A DNA stretch of 64,000 bases from Tillandsia leiboldiana (Eukaryota > Streptophyta > Magnoliopsida > Poales > Bromeliaceae), in the NCBI GenBank assembly GCA_029204045.2, contig CM055074.1, forward strand, positions 15,985,164-16,049,163. The letters run 5' to 3'. The notes beneath the pieces were generated by a model that searched no databases, was not told where the DNA came from, and was given only the letters and a program-made list of their open reading frames with translations. Shown piece after piece: positions 47,253-58,203 of this stretch. The stretch's first letter is position 1. Each line of letters begins with the position of its first letter. A program made the position numbers and the translations under genes.

Positions 47253-50200
47253 TTAAATTAATATCCCCTCAACATCCTTTCTGACCCAACTAAGATCATC
47301 ATTTTCTGGTTGAAAATTGTCCGCAAAATCAACCGAAATGTGAGGATCTATCTCCGTTACCCTCTCTACATCATCTTTGGAAGACATCTCTCCCATATCA
47401 AATATCTCCCTAGGTTTCATTGGCCTAGGAACAAACCAACCAAGGTTTCGACGATCTTGCGCAAATATCACTTGTTGAGCTTGCGACGCAAACACAAATG
47501 GTTCATCACTAAGAAAATCGCCGGTATGTATCAAGTGAGAAAAATTGACGAGTGTGAATCCTAATGTATCTTTCTTTACACCTTTGCCTTTAGTCACATC
47601 AGCCCAATCACATCTAAACAAAACAACTTTAAATCCATCATAATAATTCAATTCTATAATATCAGTTAGAATGCCATAATAGGTGACATCTCCAACAATA
47701 GGTCTTGGGTCACTAGTACTTGCATAGCTTTGTGTCTTTGCGACCACCATGACTCCACTATTCTGAGTGGTCAAGTCCTTCTCATATTCTTTAGTTCGAA
47801 ACCTATAGCCATTATTCACGTCGAAAGCTTGAAACCTTCTCGCAATGAAATTTGGACCACGAGCAAGCCATCTAATATCTTCTGTAATTCGATCACTAAC
47901 TTCATTATCCAATTCGTTAACCTAAAACATCAAAAGGTAAAAAAAAAAAAAAAAATTGTTAGGCTATATATATGAATAATATTTTACAATTCAAACTAAT
48001 TTTCTAAAATGTAGAAAGCAATACTAACACGTTCTCGAAACCATTCATGAAACTTTTCATTATGCAAACGATCTATGTCGTGTTGTGCCAAGCGATGTCG
48101 CCGGTTTAGTCTTTTGATTACACTCAAGTGTTCTCTACATTGTGGAAATAACATATGTAAACAACAATATAGAGTGAATATTTTTATACATAAACAAGTT
48201 TTTTTTCAATTATTTACTTACTTTCTGAACGACTCGACAATTTCGGAATTGCAATTAAAAAGAACATATCGATGTGCTTGTGTCCACGTTTTCTCGTCCA
48301 TCATAAATGCTTGGACTTTTCCATAAGGCATCCCTACATCAAGAAATATGATTGATTCTTGCACCAAGTCACGTCTAGTATCCGCACGATTCCTAATTGA
48401 CTGATTAGATCTTATCCCATTATCTTCCAAATATCGTGAGCAAAATACTAAGCATTCTTCTGCAATATATGCTTCTGCAATTGAACCTTCTGGGCGTGCT
48501 TGATTGCGTACATTGGATTTTAGAGTAAATAAAAACCTAAATAGAAAAAGTATAAGTTATATTCTTCATTTATAGAATATATACTATAACGAATAAACAA
48601 AGTAGTTACTAAATAACTATTTTACCTTTCGATTGGATACATCCATCGGTAGTGTACTGGACCAGCTATTTTAGCTTCATTTGCCAAATGAACAGCCAAA
48701 TGCACCATAACTGTAAAAAATGATGGCGGAAAGATCTTCTCCATATTGCAGAGTGTTAGAACAATCTTTGACTCAAGTAACTCAAGCTCATGAACTTGAA
48801 GAACTTTAGCACATAGCGTCCGAAAAAAATTACTAAGTTCAATCAAAACGAAACTTACTCTCTCCGGTAAATTCCCACGTAATGCAAGAGGAAGAAGTTC
48901 TTGCATTATAACATGGTAGTCGTGGCTCTTAAGTCCAGATAATTTACGTTTCTTAAGAACACATCGTGAAACATTTGATGCATATCCGTCTGGAAATTTC
49001 ACATGCTCTAAAACTTCACAAAACACTTTTCTCTCTTCTGGAGCCATAGCAAAACAAGCAGGAGGCAAGTATATTCTTCCTGAAGATTGTTCCCGAGGCC
49101 AAAGCTCTTCCCTTATCATCATCTCTTGCAAATCACGACGAGAACTTAAGTTGTCCTTAGACTTTTTCTCATCATTAAGCAAAGTATTAACGACATTATC
49201 GTTTATATTTTTTTCTATATGCATAACATCAAGATTATGGCGCAATAAATTGTGCTCCCAATAAGAAAGTTTGAAAAAAATGCTTTTCTTTCTCCAAGGT
49301 TTTTTACGACCACCACTGAAATTCTTATTCATCTTGCCAAAAGTGAACTGAAGACTATTTACTTGATCCAACACTTGTGAACCAGATGGCGGAAGAGGTG
49401 CTGATCTCAATTCTTCAGTTCCATCAAAAGATTTTCGATCATATCTATATTTGTGATTAGGATCTAAGAAACGCCGATGACCCATGAAGCAAAACTTCTT
49501 GCTATGTTTTAAGCGTCTAGAACAAGTTTCCACGTTACAAGACGGACATGCGAAAGAACCATAAGTAGACCAACCAGATAAATTCCCATAAGCTGGGAAG
49601 TCATGTATAGTCCACATAATTGCAGCATGCATTAGGAAATTCTCTTTGCTCGAGGCATCGTAAGTTTCCACACCTTCCCATAGTACAATCAACTCCTCTA
49701 TAAGAGGTTGCAAATACACATCGATGTCATTTCCAGGTCCTCTTGGGCCAGGAATAAGCAAAGACAGAATAAAGTTTGATTGCTTCATGCACAACCACGG
49801 TGGCAAATTATACGGAATTAAAATGACAGGCCATATACTATAGTTACTTCGCATTGTCCCAAATGGGTTAAAGCCATCAGCCGCTAATCCCAATCTAACA
49901 TTACGAGCGTCAACAGCGAACTCCGGATAGCGAGAATCAAAATTCTTCCATGCTTCAGAGTCAGCCGGATGCCTTAAAATGCCATCTTTAATTCGACCCC
50001 TCTCATGCCATGTCATGAAATCTGATGTTCTAGATGACATGAACATCCTCTGAAGCCTTGGTTTTATAGGAAAATGCCTCAACACCTTCGCCGGAATCTT
50101 TTTCTTTTTTTTCTTCAAAATTGGTGCATCATTGTCGGTACTATTTTCATCATGTTTCCATCGAGAAGTCCCGCAAATTGAGCAAAAGTCATCATTCTCT

Positions 50201-50931
50201 TGTTCTTTCCAAAACAACATGCAATCATTAGGACAGGCATGAATCTTTTTATACTTCATCCCTAATCCTTCGATAATCTTCTTTGTTTCATTAAAAGAAT
50301 TCGGTAACTTTGCACCCTCGGGAAGCACATCTATTAAAAGTTTAAGCAATGCGCCAACTGATTCATTTGACCATCCAAAACGACACTTTATATTATAAAG
50401 ATGTAATATAAAGGACAATTTGGAAAATTTACGGCATCCTGGATATAATTCTTCATCAACATCTCTTAATAGCTCTTTGAACTTCTCAAATTCTGAAGAA
50501 AACTGCTCCGCCGGTTGTTCTATACCAAAATCATCTACATTTGGCTCTGCCGAGTCCCCACAATCCATGTCTATATCAGCTGCTAGATTGTGTACTCCAA
50601 AAGTATCATGTAACATTCCTATCATGTCATCACTTTTATAGTTTTTCTGTTCTAAATGAACTCCCGGTGAAGGACTTAACGATGATGTTGTTTCTCCGCG
50701 ATAAAACCAAGAATCATATCCTGGCATAATTCCATTGATCACAAGATGATCGAATGCTTCTGCCCTAATTTGGTGATAGTAAAGCACACATTTTTGACAA
50801 GGGCAGGGAATTTTTCCATCAATGGAATTATTTTCAAATGCAAAATTAAGAAAGGCCTCCACTCCATCCAAATATTCTTTACTCACTCTGCTATAGTCTA
50901 CCCATCTCTTAGCCTTGCTACTACTATCCAT
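47253..50931 (-). CDS. TNP2-type CACTA transposase, four exons
   Basis: The proposed exons are 50931-48626, 48536-48222, 48134-48029 and 47921-47253, about 1,130 residues in all. All junctions have GT/AG borders (donors GTAAAA, GTAAGT, GTTAGT) and keep the frame. Exon 1 (769 residues to its first stop if unspliced) starts with the transposase-associated domain (residues about 8-80, with CPCQKC). It continues with the TNP2/transposase_21 core (about 300-530, with AADGFNPFG around D352 and GPGNDIDVYLQPL) and then DUF4218 (about 630-769). Exon 2 completes DUF4218, exon 3 holds a basic IKRLNRRHR stretch, and exon 4 is DUF4216. The start is the first ATG before the family's usual N-terminus. No stop or frameshift is visible, so the enzyme could be functional. 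It would bind the terminal repeats and cut the element out. Confidence 0.9.
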
Positions 50932-53900
50932 GAGAAAACACTGAAAAAGAATATCAAAGTAGCTAAACTTAACACACTACAAAAGCAAAAGAAAATTAAT
51001 ATAACTTTCAAGCAACTATGAATTAACACAAAAAATAACAATATTACATCATGATATAAAAGGATTATTGAAACATGTAAATCCACCGACGAACTCTTAT
51101 TTTGTAAAGCAGATTTCCAAGAGTACAAAAAATCATGAAGAAGAGCATAGCCACAGACAGAGCAAGAAAAACTCAAGAACTAGAGTGAATACCGTAGCAT
51201 AAGCCTCTATATGAGAACTGTGATCGAAAGCACAATCAGAGACTCGCCACTCCTAATTGTTCAAGCACTGCAATAGCAAAAGAAGTTAGCTTTAAATCAA
51301 TATGGAGAAAGAATTAGACATTTACAAGGAAAACTAACAACCCTAAACTCTCTCACCAAATCCAGAAATCTTATTCTCTGAGCAAAAGCAAACAAACCAG
51401 CTAATGAAATAGGCTCGATAACCACTCCATACAACACCAACTATCCTGAAATGGGCAGAATTTAATATTCAAATTAGTCAAAGCGAATGTAGATTTATGT
51501 ATAATAATTTTTCAAGACAAATATATAGAAACAAGCTGTAAGGAGAAGTGCAAACAATTCAAGAGAAGCAGGGTCACAATTCACTGAGAAAGAGGTCATT
51601 CCATTATCTGTAGCTAATTGAAGTATCTGTAATACTATAAATTCTGAAACTGGTTTTATTGCTATCTTGTAAATGAAATTGTTAAAATTCCCATGAGCAG
51701 AAATATAAATGATATTACTAGAAGCACAAGAAAGAAAGGATGGATCTTAGTACCATTAAAAGAGCTTGGCAGACAGCTATGACAATGACTCCTTGACTGC
51801 CAGCAATATGAAGTCCTGGAATCCCAAGATAGTCATATAAAACTTTTAAATTTGCAAAATAGAGGAAACAATTATCATCAAAGATTCTGGACATCTGTTA
51901 ATGATCATCCATATAACTTCCAATGGACAGATCTGTTTCTTCATATCAGTGCAAGTATTCCATAGCGTCTTTAGAAAATACATATAATTTGCACTACCAT
52001 AATGAAGTACTATGTTATTTTAATATTAATTTAAAGTCTCTTACCCAAAAAGGATTTGATATAAATAAAGAAGGCATATTTCTAAATTGATATGAAAGTT
52101 CACCTGAAGTTTGGCATACCCAACTTTCCACCACACAGGCTCAACATCTCAGCAAACTTTCAAGCAGGATACATTTATATATCCTGATTATGAATTTTTT
52201 AGTTGTATCCTGATTATGAATTTTTTAAACTTATCCAAACCAAATTCATAATCAGGATACATCTAAAAAACTTTCAAGCAGGATACATTTATACATTTAA
52301 AAAATTCATAACTAAAAATAACTAAACTTTCAAGCAGGATACATCTAAAAAACTTAATAACAAGTAAACTGACTGTCCAACTCTTAGTTCATTCTTTTCA
52401 CCCCTTTTAGAGCATCACCCCTTTTAGAGCATCAGAAAAAGCAACCCCTCAATCTAATCAAACTAAACACATCAATTTGATTCCCTAGAAAATAACTAAA
52501 AAATTCATAATTATGTAGGATTTGAGCAAATGCAGCATCAAACACCCAAAATGCTAATTCTCTAAAATCCCAACACCTACAATTCATTACTCTAAACCAA
52601 CAATTTGACTAATCTACGAATCGTAATTACAAATTGATAGCAAAACCAAATGAGATCAAGGAAAAAAAACAAAATCCATTCAAGAACGAACTATGGATTT
52701 GAGATTGAAAGCTCTTACCACAAAATTTCCCATAGCAATTGATTAACATATACCAAGTTTATAAGTAGCTAATGATCTACATCTTATAAGTCCTATTACG
52801 TACAGAACCATAAGAAAATTGCAGCACTCCCTCAGCTGGTCTCTTATAAAGTATGTTGAATCAACTATCAAATTAGAAATAAAGCCATGTCAAATATTCA
52901 ATTGAGTCCAAACAAAGTTTGCGAAATGTGTTTATGTGATACTTCTTTGTCGGTCAAGTCAGACAGGACGGAATGGTGTGATAACAGAACAGTAGCTAAA
53001 AAGCTTGGTCATGCCATATATGATATATGATTGCATATATGGTTTCCAGTAAGTGTAGCTAAAATCAGGACCTATAATTTGTAGTAACAATTATAGAGTA
53101 TTGGTCACTCATGTAGATTAAGGGTATGGTTAATTTGGGAACAAAGTCGAGCGGGGTTACATCTTATATCAAGGTTATCCCACCATATTAGCATTACTAT
53201 GAAAACAAAGCTAATTTTCTGTGTAGTTTTAAATGATAGAAATAACTCCAAAGGTCAGAATAACTGCAATCAGAATAAAATCAGCAGCAACAAAAACCTG
53301 TAACCTTTACCGGGATAAACTAGAGAAAAACTTTGGCTATCAGAATTATCAATACAGAAGGATAATGAGTTATTGCCCTGTATGTTTTTCTCTAGGCTCC
53401 CAACCAAACAGTGGCTAAGAAGCGTAGCATTATTTCAGTAGAAATGCACCATATCTACTATATAAAAAAGATAGACATATCAGGCACATTTAATACTACT
53501 GCCACTCAACATGTAACGTAAACTTACCCCGACTATGACACTATTCCTTATGACGTCAATCGCTGGCAAGATTCCTCTGCAAAAAGATCATACACAGGAA
53601 AAAAAAAAACGTGAATTAGTAAATGAAAATTTATAAATGCTTCAAAGTTTCAAATAGTCCACTGTATCATAAGAAAACAATTATTTGACACCAAGATAAT
53701 GCTGGTAAAATAGTCACTAGGTCCATGATGAGAAAAACCCTCACAATGTTTACACCACTTAAAAAAATTTGTACGCTAGTTTCTAGATCTATTTTGAATG
53801 AAATAGAACTTACGTCAAAGATTTTCCCTTGAAAATAACTGGAGGAGCCACAGTTGAATATACACAGAAACAAATGTGCAGCTGCAATTAGGCATGAAAA

Positions 53901-54860
53901 GAAGATGAGATATCTATTGTGTTTGTTCGACTTAATCTGAAGAGCCTTTCGCCATAATAACACATTACAGAACTTACCAAGTAAAAAATTTACAGCACTA
54001 AAACCCAAAAATTGCTACAGTTAGCTAGGAACATGAAAATAGGGGTGATATTATTGAATAAAACTAGTACAACTCAAGTGATTTTGTAGTTATCCGCAGC
54101 TGTCCATGCATTGAATGTGCTTACTGCTTAGCACTTGAGGTATTGTTTTGAGATTGCACTGTAATAAATTCCTAAGAAATTATTCCATGCAGTGAACAAA
54201 CTTCCAAAGAACTCCATTCTGTGGTTGGCATTGGATTGGAAATGACAGTAGGGCAACTGAAACTTATTCATGAGAGAAATTAAAAAGGTACTGTTAATGT
54301 ATCTTGAATTTTCAGTTAGACATGTGAAGTTCTTACAATATACTTGCCTCTGTTAGATGTACTTTTTTAGTTAGATGTTAATGGCTAAAAATGCATATAT
54401 CTCCAACAAAGGGTACAGATTATTGTACTGCATGCTCACAAGTTTCTATTGTTCTGAACAAGCAATAAACAGAAGAATGAGTAAAGCATCCCCAATCAGG
54501 TGATGCTCTCAATGTTAAGCAATTGCTATTAATTCATAATTTCCTAAAAACAGCTTAATCCAAATACTACTTATGTCAAATTCCCAATAATGGTGTAAAC
54601 AAAAAGGCCACATCCACAATTCCACTTAGACCAGCATGCCACACTGATAAATTAAAGACCTAATAGCAAAATTAACAAATACACAGTCATATTAAGGAGC
54701 TCCAACATTTCTGCAACCAAATTCATGCTCTTCTACACCTCCTATGACAATTTTACCAAATACTAACACAGAAAAGCTCAATTCCTAGCACGAAATCGAT
54801 TCTTTGAACCTCACGAGCACCGCAAACATATCAAACACTAAATGGGCGACGGATCTGGGA
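50932..54860 (-). other. CACTA upstream region with exon-like islands
   Basis: AT-rich DNA between the transposase start and the G+C-rich block at 54860. There are short open islands on the minus strand: 51770-51845 (YDYLGIPGLHIAGSQ, then GVIVIAVCQALL), 53525-53575 (GILPAIDVIRNSVIVG, with a TGCAG acceptor and GTAAG donor) and 53815-53880 (TVAPPVIFKGKSL, with GTAAG). They look like more captured exons, but I recognise none. At 52150-52360 there is a complex of direct and inverted copies of AGGATACAT and ATTCATAATCAGGATA that can fold back on itself. Otherwise no gene is seen. Confidence 0.45.
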
Positions 54861-54866
54861 CTTACG

Positions 54867-54908
54867 GACTTATCCGCGGGGATCGGGAGCCCATCGAAGA
54901 TCCCTTTA
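54867..54908 (-). pseudogene. Captured first-exon fragment resembling exocyst SEC8
   Basis: The minus strand reads KGIFDGLPIPADKS, directly followed by a consensus GTAAGT donor. This matches my recollection of the N-terminus of plant exocyst subunit SEC8 (EXOC4), which tethers secretory vesicles to the plasma membrane. The codon before GIFD is AAA rather than ATG, so the start codon may be lost. Upstream (54910-55105) the sequence is G+C-rich and like a 5' UTR with an intron. The following SEC8 exons are not recognised. The identification rests on 13-14 residues. Confidence 0.5.
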
Positions 54909-55113
54909 GCCCTCGGAGCTCATCGCGGCATCAAAATCTGAAACCAGCACCACAAATTCATCAAACACCGATCAAACACGAAACAAATCGCGCTCCGACG
55001 ATCTGAAACGAGGAAACGAGGTCCGAGAGTGTGGATTGGAGCTCGGAACGAGCTGAATCGCGGAGGATTGGAGAAGTAGGGTTCGGTGATCTAGGTTTTA
55101 GGGTTACCTTAGG

Positions 55114-55247
55114 AGCTCGGTGATGCGACGAGGGAACGCGGGGACGAGAAATGGTGAGGGAGATTCCAGAGGAGGGAAGGGGCTCGGTGATGCGACGAGG
55201 AAACGCGGGGACGAGAAATGGCGAGGGAGATTCCAGAGGAGGGAAGG
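55114..55247. repeat. 67-bp tandem duplication near the CACTA right end
   Basis: Two units that start GCTCGGTGATGCGACGAGG and end CCAGAGGAGGGAAG lie head to tail and differ at a few positions. They lie at the outer edge of the captured G+C-rich block. Confidence 0.88.
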
Positions 55248-55261
55248 GTTGGGTTTGGTTT

Positions 55262-55695
55262 GTGGTAAAGGGTTAAAATTTTGAAATTTAAAATTTAAAA
55301 TTTAAAATTTTGAATTTTAAAAATTTAAAAATTATAATTTGAAATTTTAAATATATAATTTTAAATTTTAAATTTTAAATTTTATCTTAAAATTTAAAAT
55401 TAAAATTTAAACTTTAAAATTTTAAATTTTAAATTTTTAAAATTTTAAATTTTAAATTTTTAAATTTTGATTTTAAAAATCAAAATTATTTCTTAAATGC
55501 TCAATTGAGTCAAATTCTCAAAACCACTTTTCAAATAATAGCCAAACATCCATTTATTTAGTATAGAATTATTCGTCGCTAAAAATTTGAAGTTTTAAAT
55601 AATTGCCGCTAAAGTACTATTTGTAATTATTTAATAGCGGCAATTTTATAATTGCCGCTATTAAATTGCCACAAAAGACCTCTTTTGTTGTAGTG
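55262..55695. repeat. AT-rich block and right subterminal repeats of CACTA
   Basis: From 55262 to 55490 the sequence consists of AAATTT, TTTAAA and AAATTTTAAA permutations with strong self-complementarity. From 55575 to 55695 there are AATTGCCGCTA and TAGCGGCAATT units leading to the terminal TTTTGTTGTAGTG. Confidence 0.9.
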
Positions 55696-55698
55696 TCC

Positions 55699-58192
55699 CT
55701 GTGCTAGAGAGTTATGCAGTTGTTGAACTGCGCGCTCCAGGTTTCGAGGGACGAGGCGCATAGGATATGTGAGACTGGGAGTGGATTGCGCCAAGATACC
55801 TTTCAGTTTATTCGGTCCCTCCTGTACAGATTTTGGATTGTGGAGGCCTCGATAGAGTAGGCATTGTGCTTGGAGCTGGGCACTGCAGTTCCTTTGGATG
55901 GGGATCTGCCGCTAGAGGCGAGTTCTGGATGGAGGCGCTTGGCGCTAGGTGATGGAGGACAGATCGGCCGGCAGAGGCATTTTCGTTTTGCTTTCCTGGA
56001 TGGTGGATATCCTTGTGGATAGTTAATGTAAAGCTTACCCGAGAGAATGTTACCCTTGTGATTGATAACAGGCATATTTGGGGTATAATATATGTGATTG
56101 AGGGGTGAGCTAGTAAGGATAATTGTATAAGGAATGGCGTGAGTTATTTGTGTTTTGTCAGATGACGGTTGCATTAATGGATGTCGGAGAAGTCGGAGAC
56201 CGGGTGGACCCCGGTGGCAGCATCAACATCTCTATCAAGTAGCGCAGCGGTAGCGTGGTTTTGTAGTCTGTGGAGGACCGTATCCGTCGCTGCAGTGTGA
56301 GCAGAGACAGAGGTCGTGCTCCCTTTGTGATTGGTTTGGATATTTTCTAGCAGACTGAGCGACAACCGCTTGCTTTAAATGGATGAGATTGTGACGCCTG
56401 GTTAGAGAGCGCCACGGTAGTGGATTGGGTTGTTGCTGGTGTGATTTCATCACAGCGGTCGGAGTTAGTGCACTTTGCGTTCCGGCATAGCCTAGAGCCA
56501 GAGTTGTTACCACGTGCACTAGAGGTACAGGATACCATCGGGTTGTGCATGTGAAGGAGGCTTGTTATAGGGAGACTGTTCGAGCACACGGGTTATAGTG
56601 ATAGTGTGAGAGGAGTTTTGGCGGCACCGGGACTAAAGGATATTTCTATTGCTGCGAAATCCCGGGTGTGAGTCCACTCGAGCCGATGATTATGCCGCCA
56701 GTTAGGGAGATTGAGATTGCAATTGACGTGGTTCTGAAAACCGCGCCAACCTCAATAGCACCTCATGGATATTATCTGTAAGAGCTGGGAGAGTTGATGG
56801 CACCGATACAGGGATCTGATGGATCGAGGGTTTGTTTGACCTCGTGCCACGTCGTTGATACGCGACTGTGAGAGCTTTTTTGTGGTTTGAGCACAGGCAG
56901 GTCCGGGTATTATTTAGGACCTTTTGATGGAGTTATACTCCGGCAGTTGTGGACTGATGCATGTACAGATTTTGGAATCACACAGCTGAGTGTTTCGCCA
57001 GATGGCGTTCGGGACACGGTAGGGCATTATGAGCTCATAGTGAGGCCAAATGGAATGATTAACGCCCTGTTGTTTTCGAGATTTGAGGAATGGTGTGCTC
57101 CAGTTGTACTTGGACAGATTGGGAGTAGTGTTCCCCAAGGATATTATGATTTACTCCCTGAGTGACCTGGAAGAAGAGGAACACTTGTGGATGTGCTATA
57201 ACGCTTTGGTGGAAGAAGCTGTATGCCGTGTTATTGGACTACAAGTTTTAGCTTCTGAAGCTTACCTTCTTGGGTCACTTTGTGCTAGCCGTAGGGGCGG
57301 CGGTGGAAAATCCGGCCAATATGGATACTATTTGGGAATTGGCCGAGATCAATATTTACGATCAGGGTAAGGAGCTTCTTGGACCTGGCAGTGCCAAGAG
57401 AGCATGGCTATTGGATAATGACACTGTTATCAGCGCCGACTTTTGCATTGCTAGTGCGAGGTGATGGACTTGCGAGTTGTAGCAATGCCTTCCATGGTGG
57501 CGATGGTGTTACCGTTGGTTTACTTTTGAGCATTCTGGATCACCCCGATAGGGCCACTGTGTTGGCAGATACCTGGAGCAGGAAAGCAGTCTGGGGTTGA
57601 GTTGGAATTCCACAGCTGGCGCTGTGTGGGACCATTATGGTGTACCAGGTTGGAGGTTGTGTCCCTGTGGGTCCCTTTTGACGGTAGACTGCGGTAAAGC
57701 AGTCCATGCGGATGGTCATGACCCGAGAGTGACTGAGCGAGGACCCTAGCCGATTAGGGCTTCCTTTCTTTGGATGACCGTATGGGTATGTTTCGGATCG
57801 CCTGGTTGAGCTGGCACCAGGGAGCGGTTTTGGTGTGTGCTACACTGGTGGTTCTTTCGTTTCCCCCAGCCTTTTGTTGGAGCTCTTGATGGTTCTTCCA
57901 CGCCTCAGCTCAGGAGTGTTTGGCTCGTGGATCCCTCGCCCGTATTGGACTTGTTTCCTTTGAGATCTGCGAGTATTTGTAGTACGAGGGACGCCCGTTG
58001 CGAATTCTGGCTCGTGAGATGAGAGAATTACGCAATTGGGCCATGCCGTACTGGTTGTTGTTGTTGCTGAGGAGTAATCCCGGGGAGTGACAGGTGAGTT
58101 GGGAGCTGGAAACGGCGGTGTTGAGTACTTACCCTGGGTTGTCGGATACTCCTTGTGAGTTGCTTTAGTTTCGAGGATGAAACTTTCCTTTA
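55699..58192 (+). pseudogene. Decayed Gypsy pol of element C
   Basis: Readable remnants on the + strand are an RT segment at about 57020-57110 (GHYELIVRPNGMINALL, where the family has GHYEF..MPFGLTNAP), the RT active-site region at 57128-57185 (VFPKDIMIYSLSDLEEEEHL, where the family has FIDDI, so a catalytic Asp is replaced), the FLGH region at about 57258-57350 (LTFLGHFVLAVGAAVENPA), the RNase H end at about 57540-57595 (HPDRATVLADTWSRKA) and the pol C-terminus at about 57975-58045 (YEGRPLRILAREMRELRN). The order is normal, but the spacing is compressed and frames change between blocks. The same blocks occur in A, so the lesions are old. Confidence 0.8.
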
Positions 58193-58203
58193 GTGGGGGA
58201 GGA
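58193..58203 (+). other. Polypurine tract of element C
   Basis: GTGGGGGAGGA lies directly before the TG of the 3' LTR, after TTTCGAGGATGAAAC. Confidence 0.88.

Larger units (their letters stand above)
42611..55695 (-). mobile_element. Complete CACTA (En/Spm) DNA transposon, 13,085 bp
   Basis: The left end is CACTACAACAAAA (42611-42623) and the right end is TTTTGTTGTAGTG (55683-55695), a perfect 13-bp terminal inverted repeat. The target duplication is TCC on both sides (42608-42610 and 55696-55698). The related element A carries the empty site GAGCCTCCCTGTG with a single TCC, which confirms both borders. Subterminal regions hold many TAGCGGCAATT-type units in both orientations. The one complete gene is a TNP2-type transposase on the minus strand. 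The rest is AT-rich with short exon-like host fragments. No second transposon gene (TNPA-like) is recognisable. Confidence 0.96.

Noticed and set aside
48218..48430. A separate small gene at 48218-48430
   Set aside because: Splice borders and domain order make it exon 2 of the TNP2 transposase.
53667..54008. 113-codon minus-strand open frame in the CACTA element
   Set aside because: No family resemblance. It overlaps an exon-like island in a different frame and includes long AT-rich runs.
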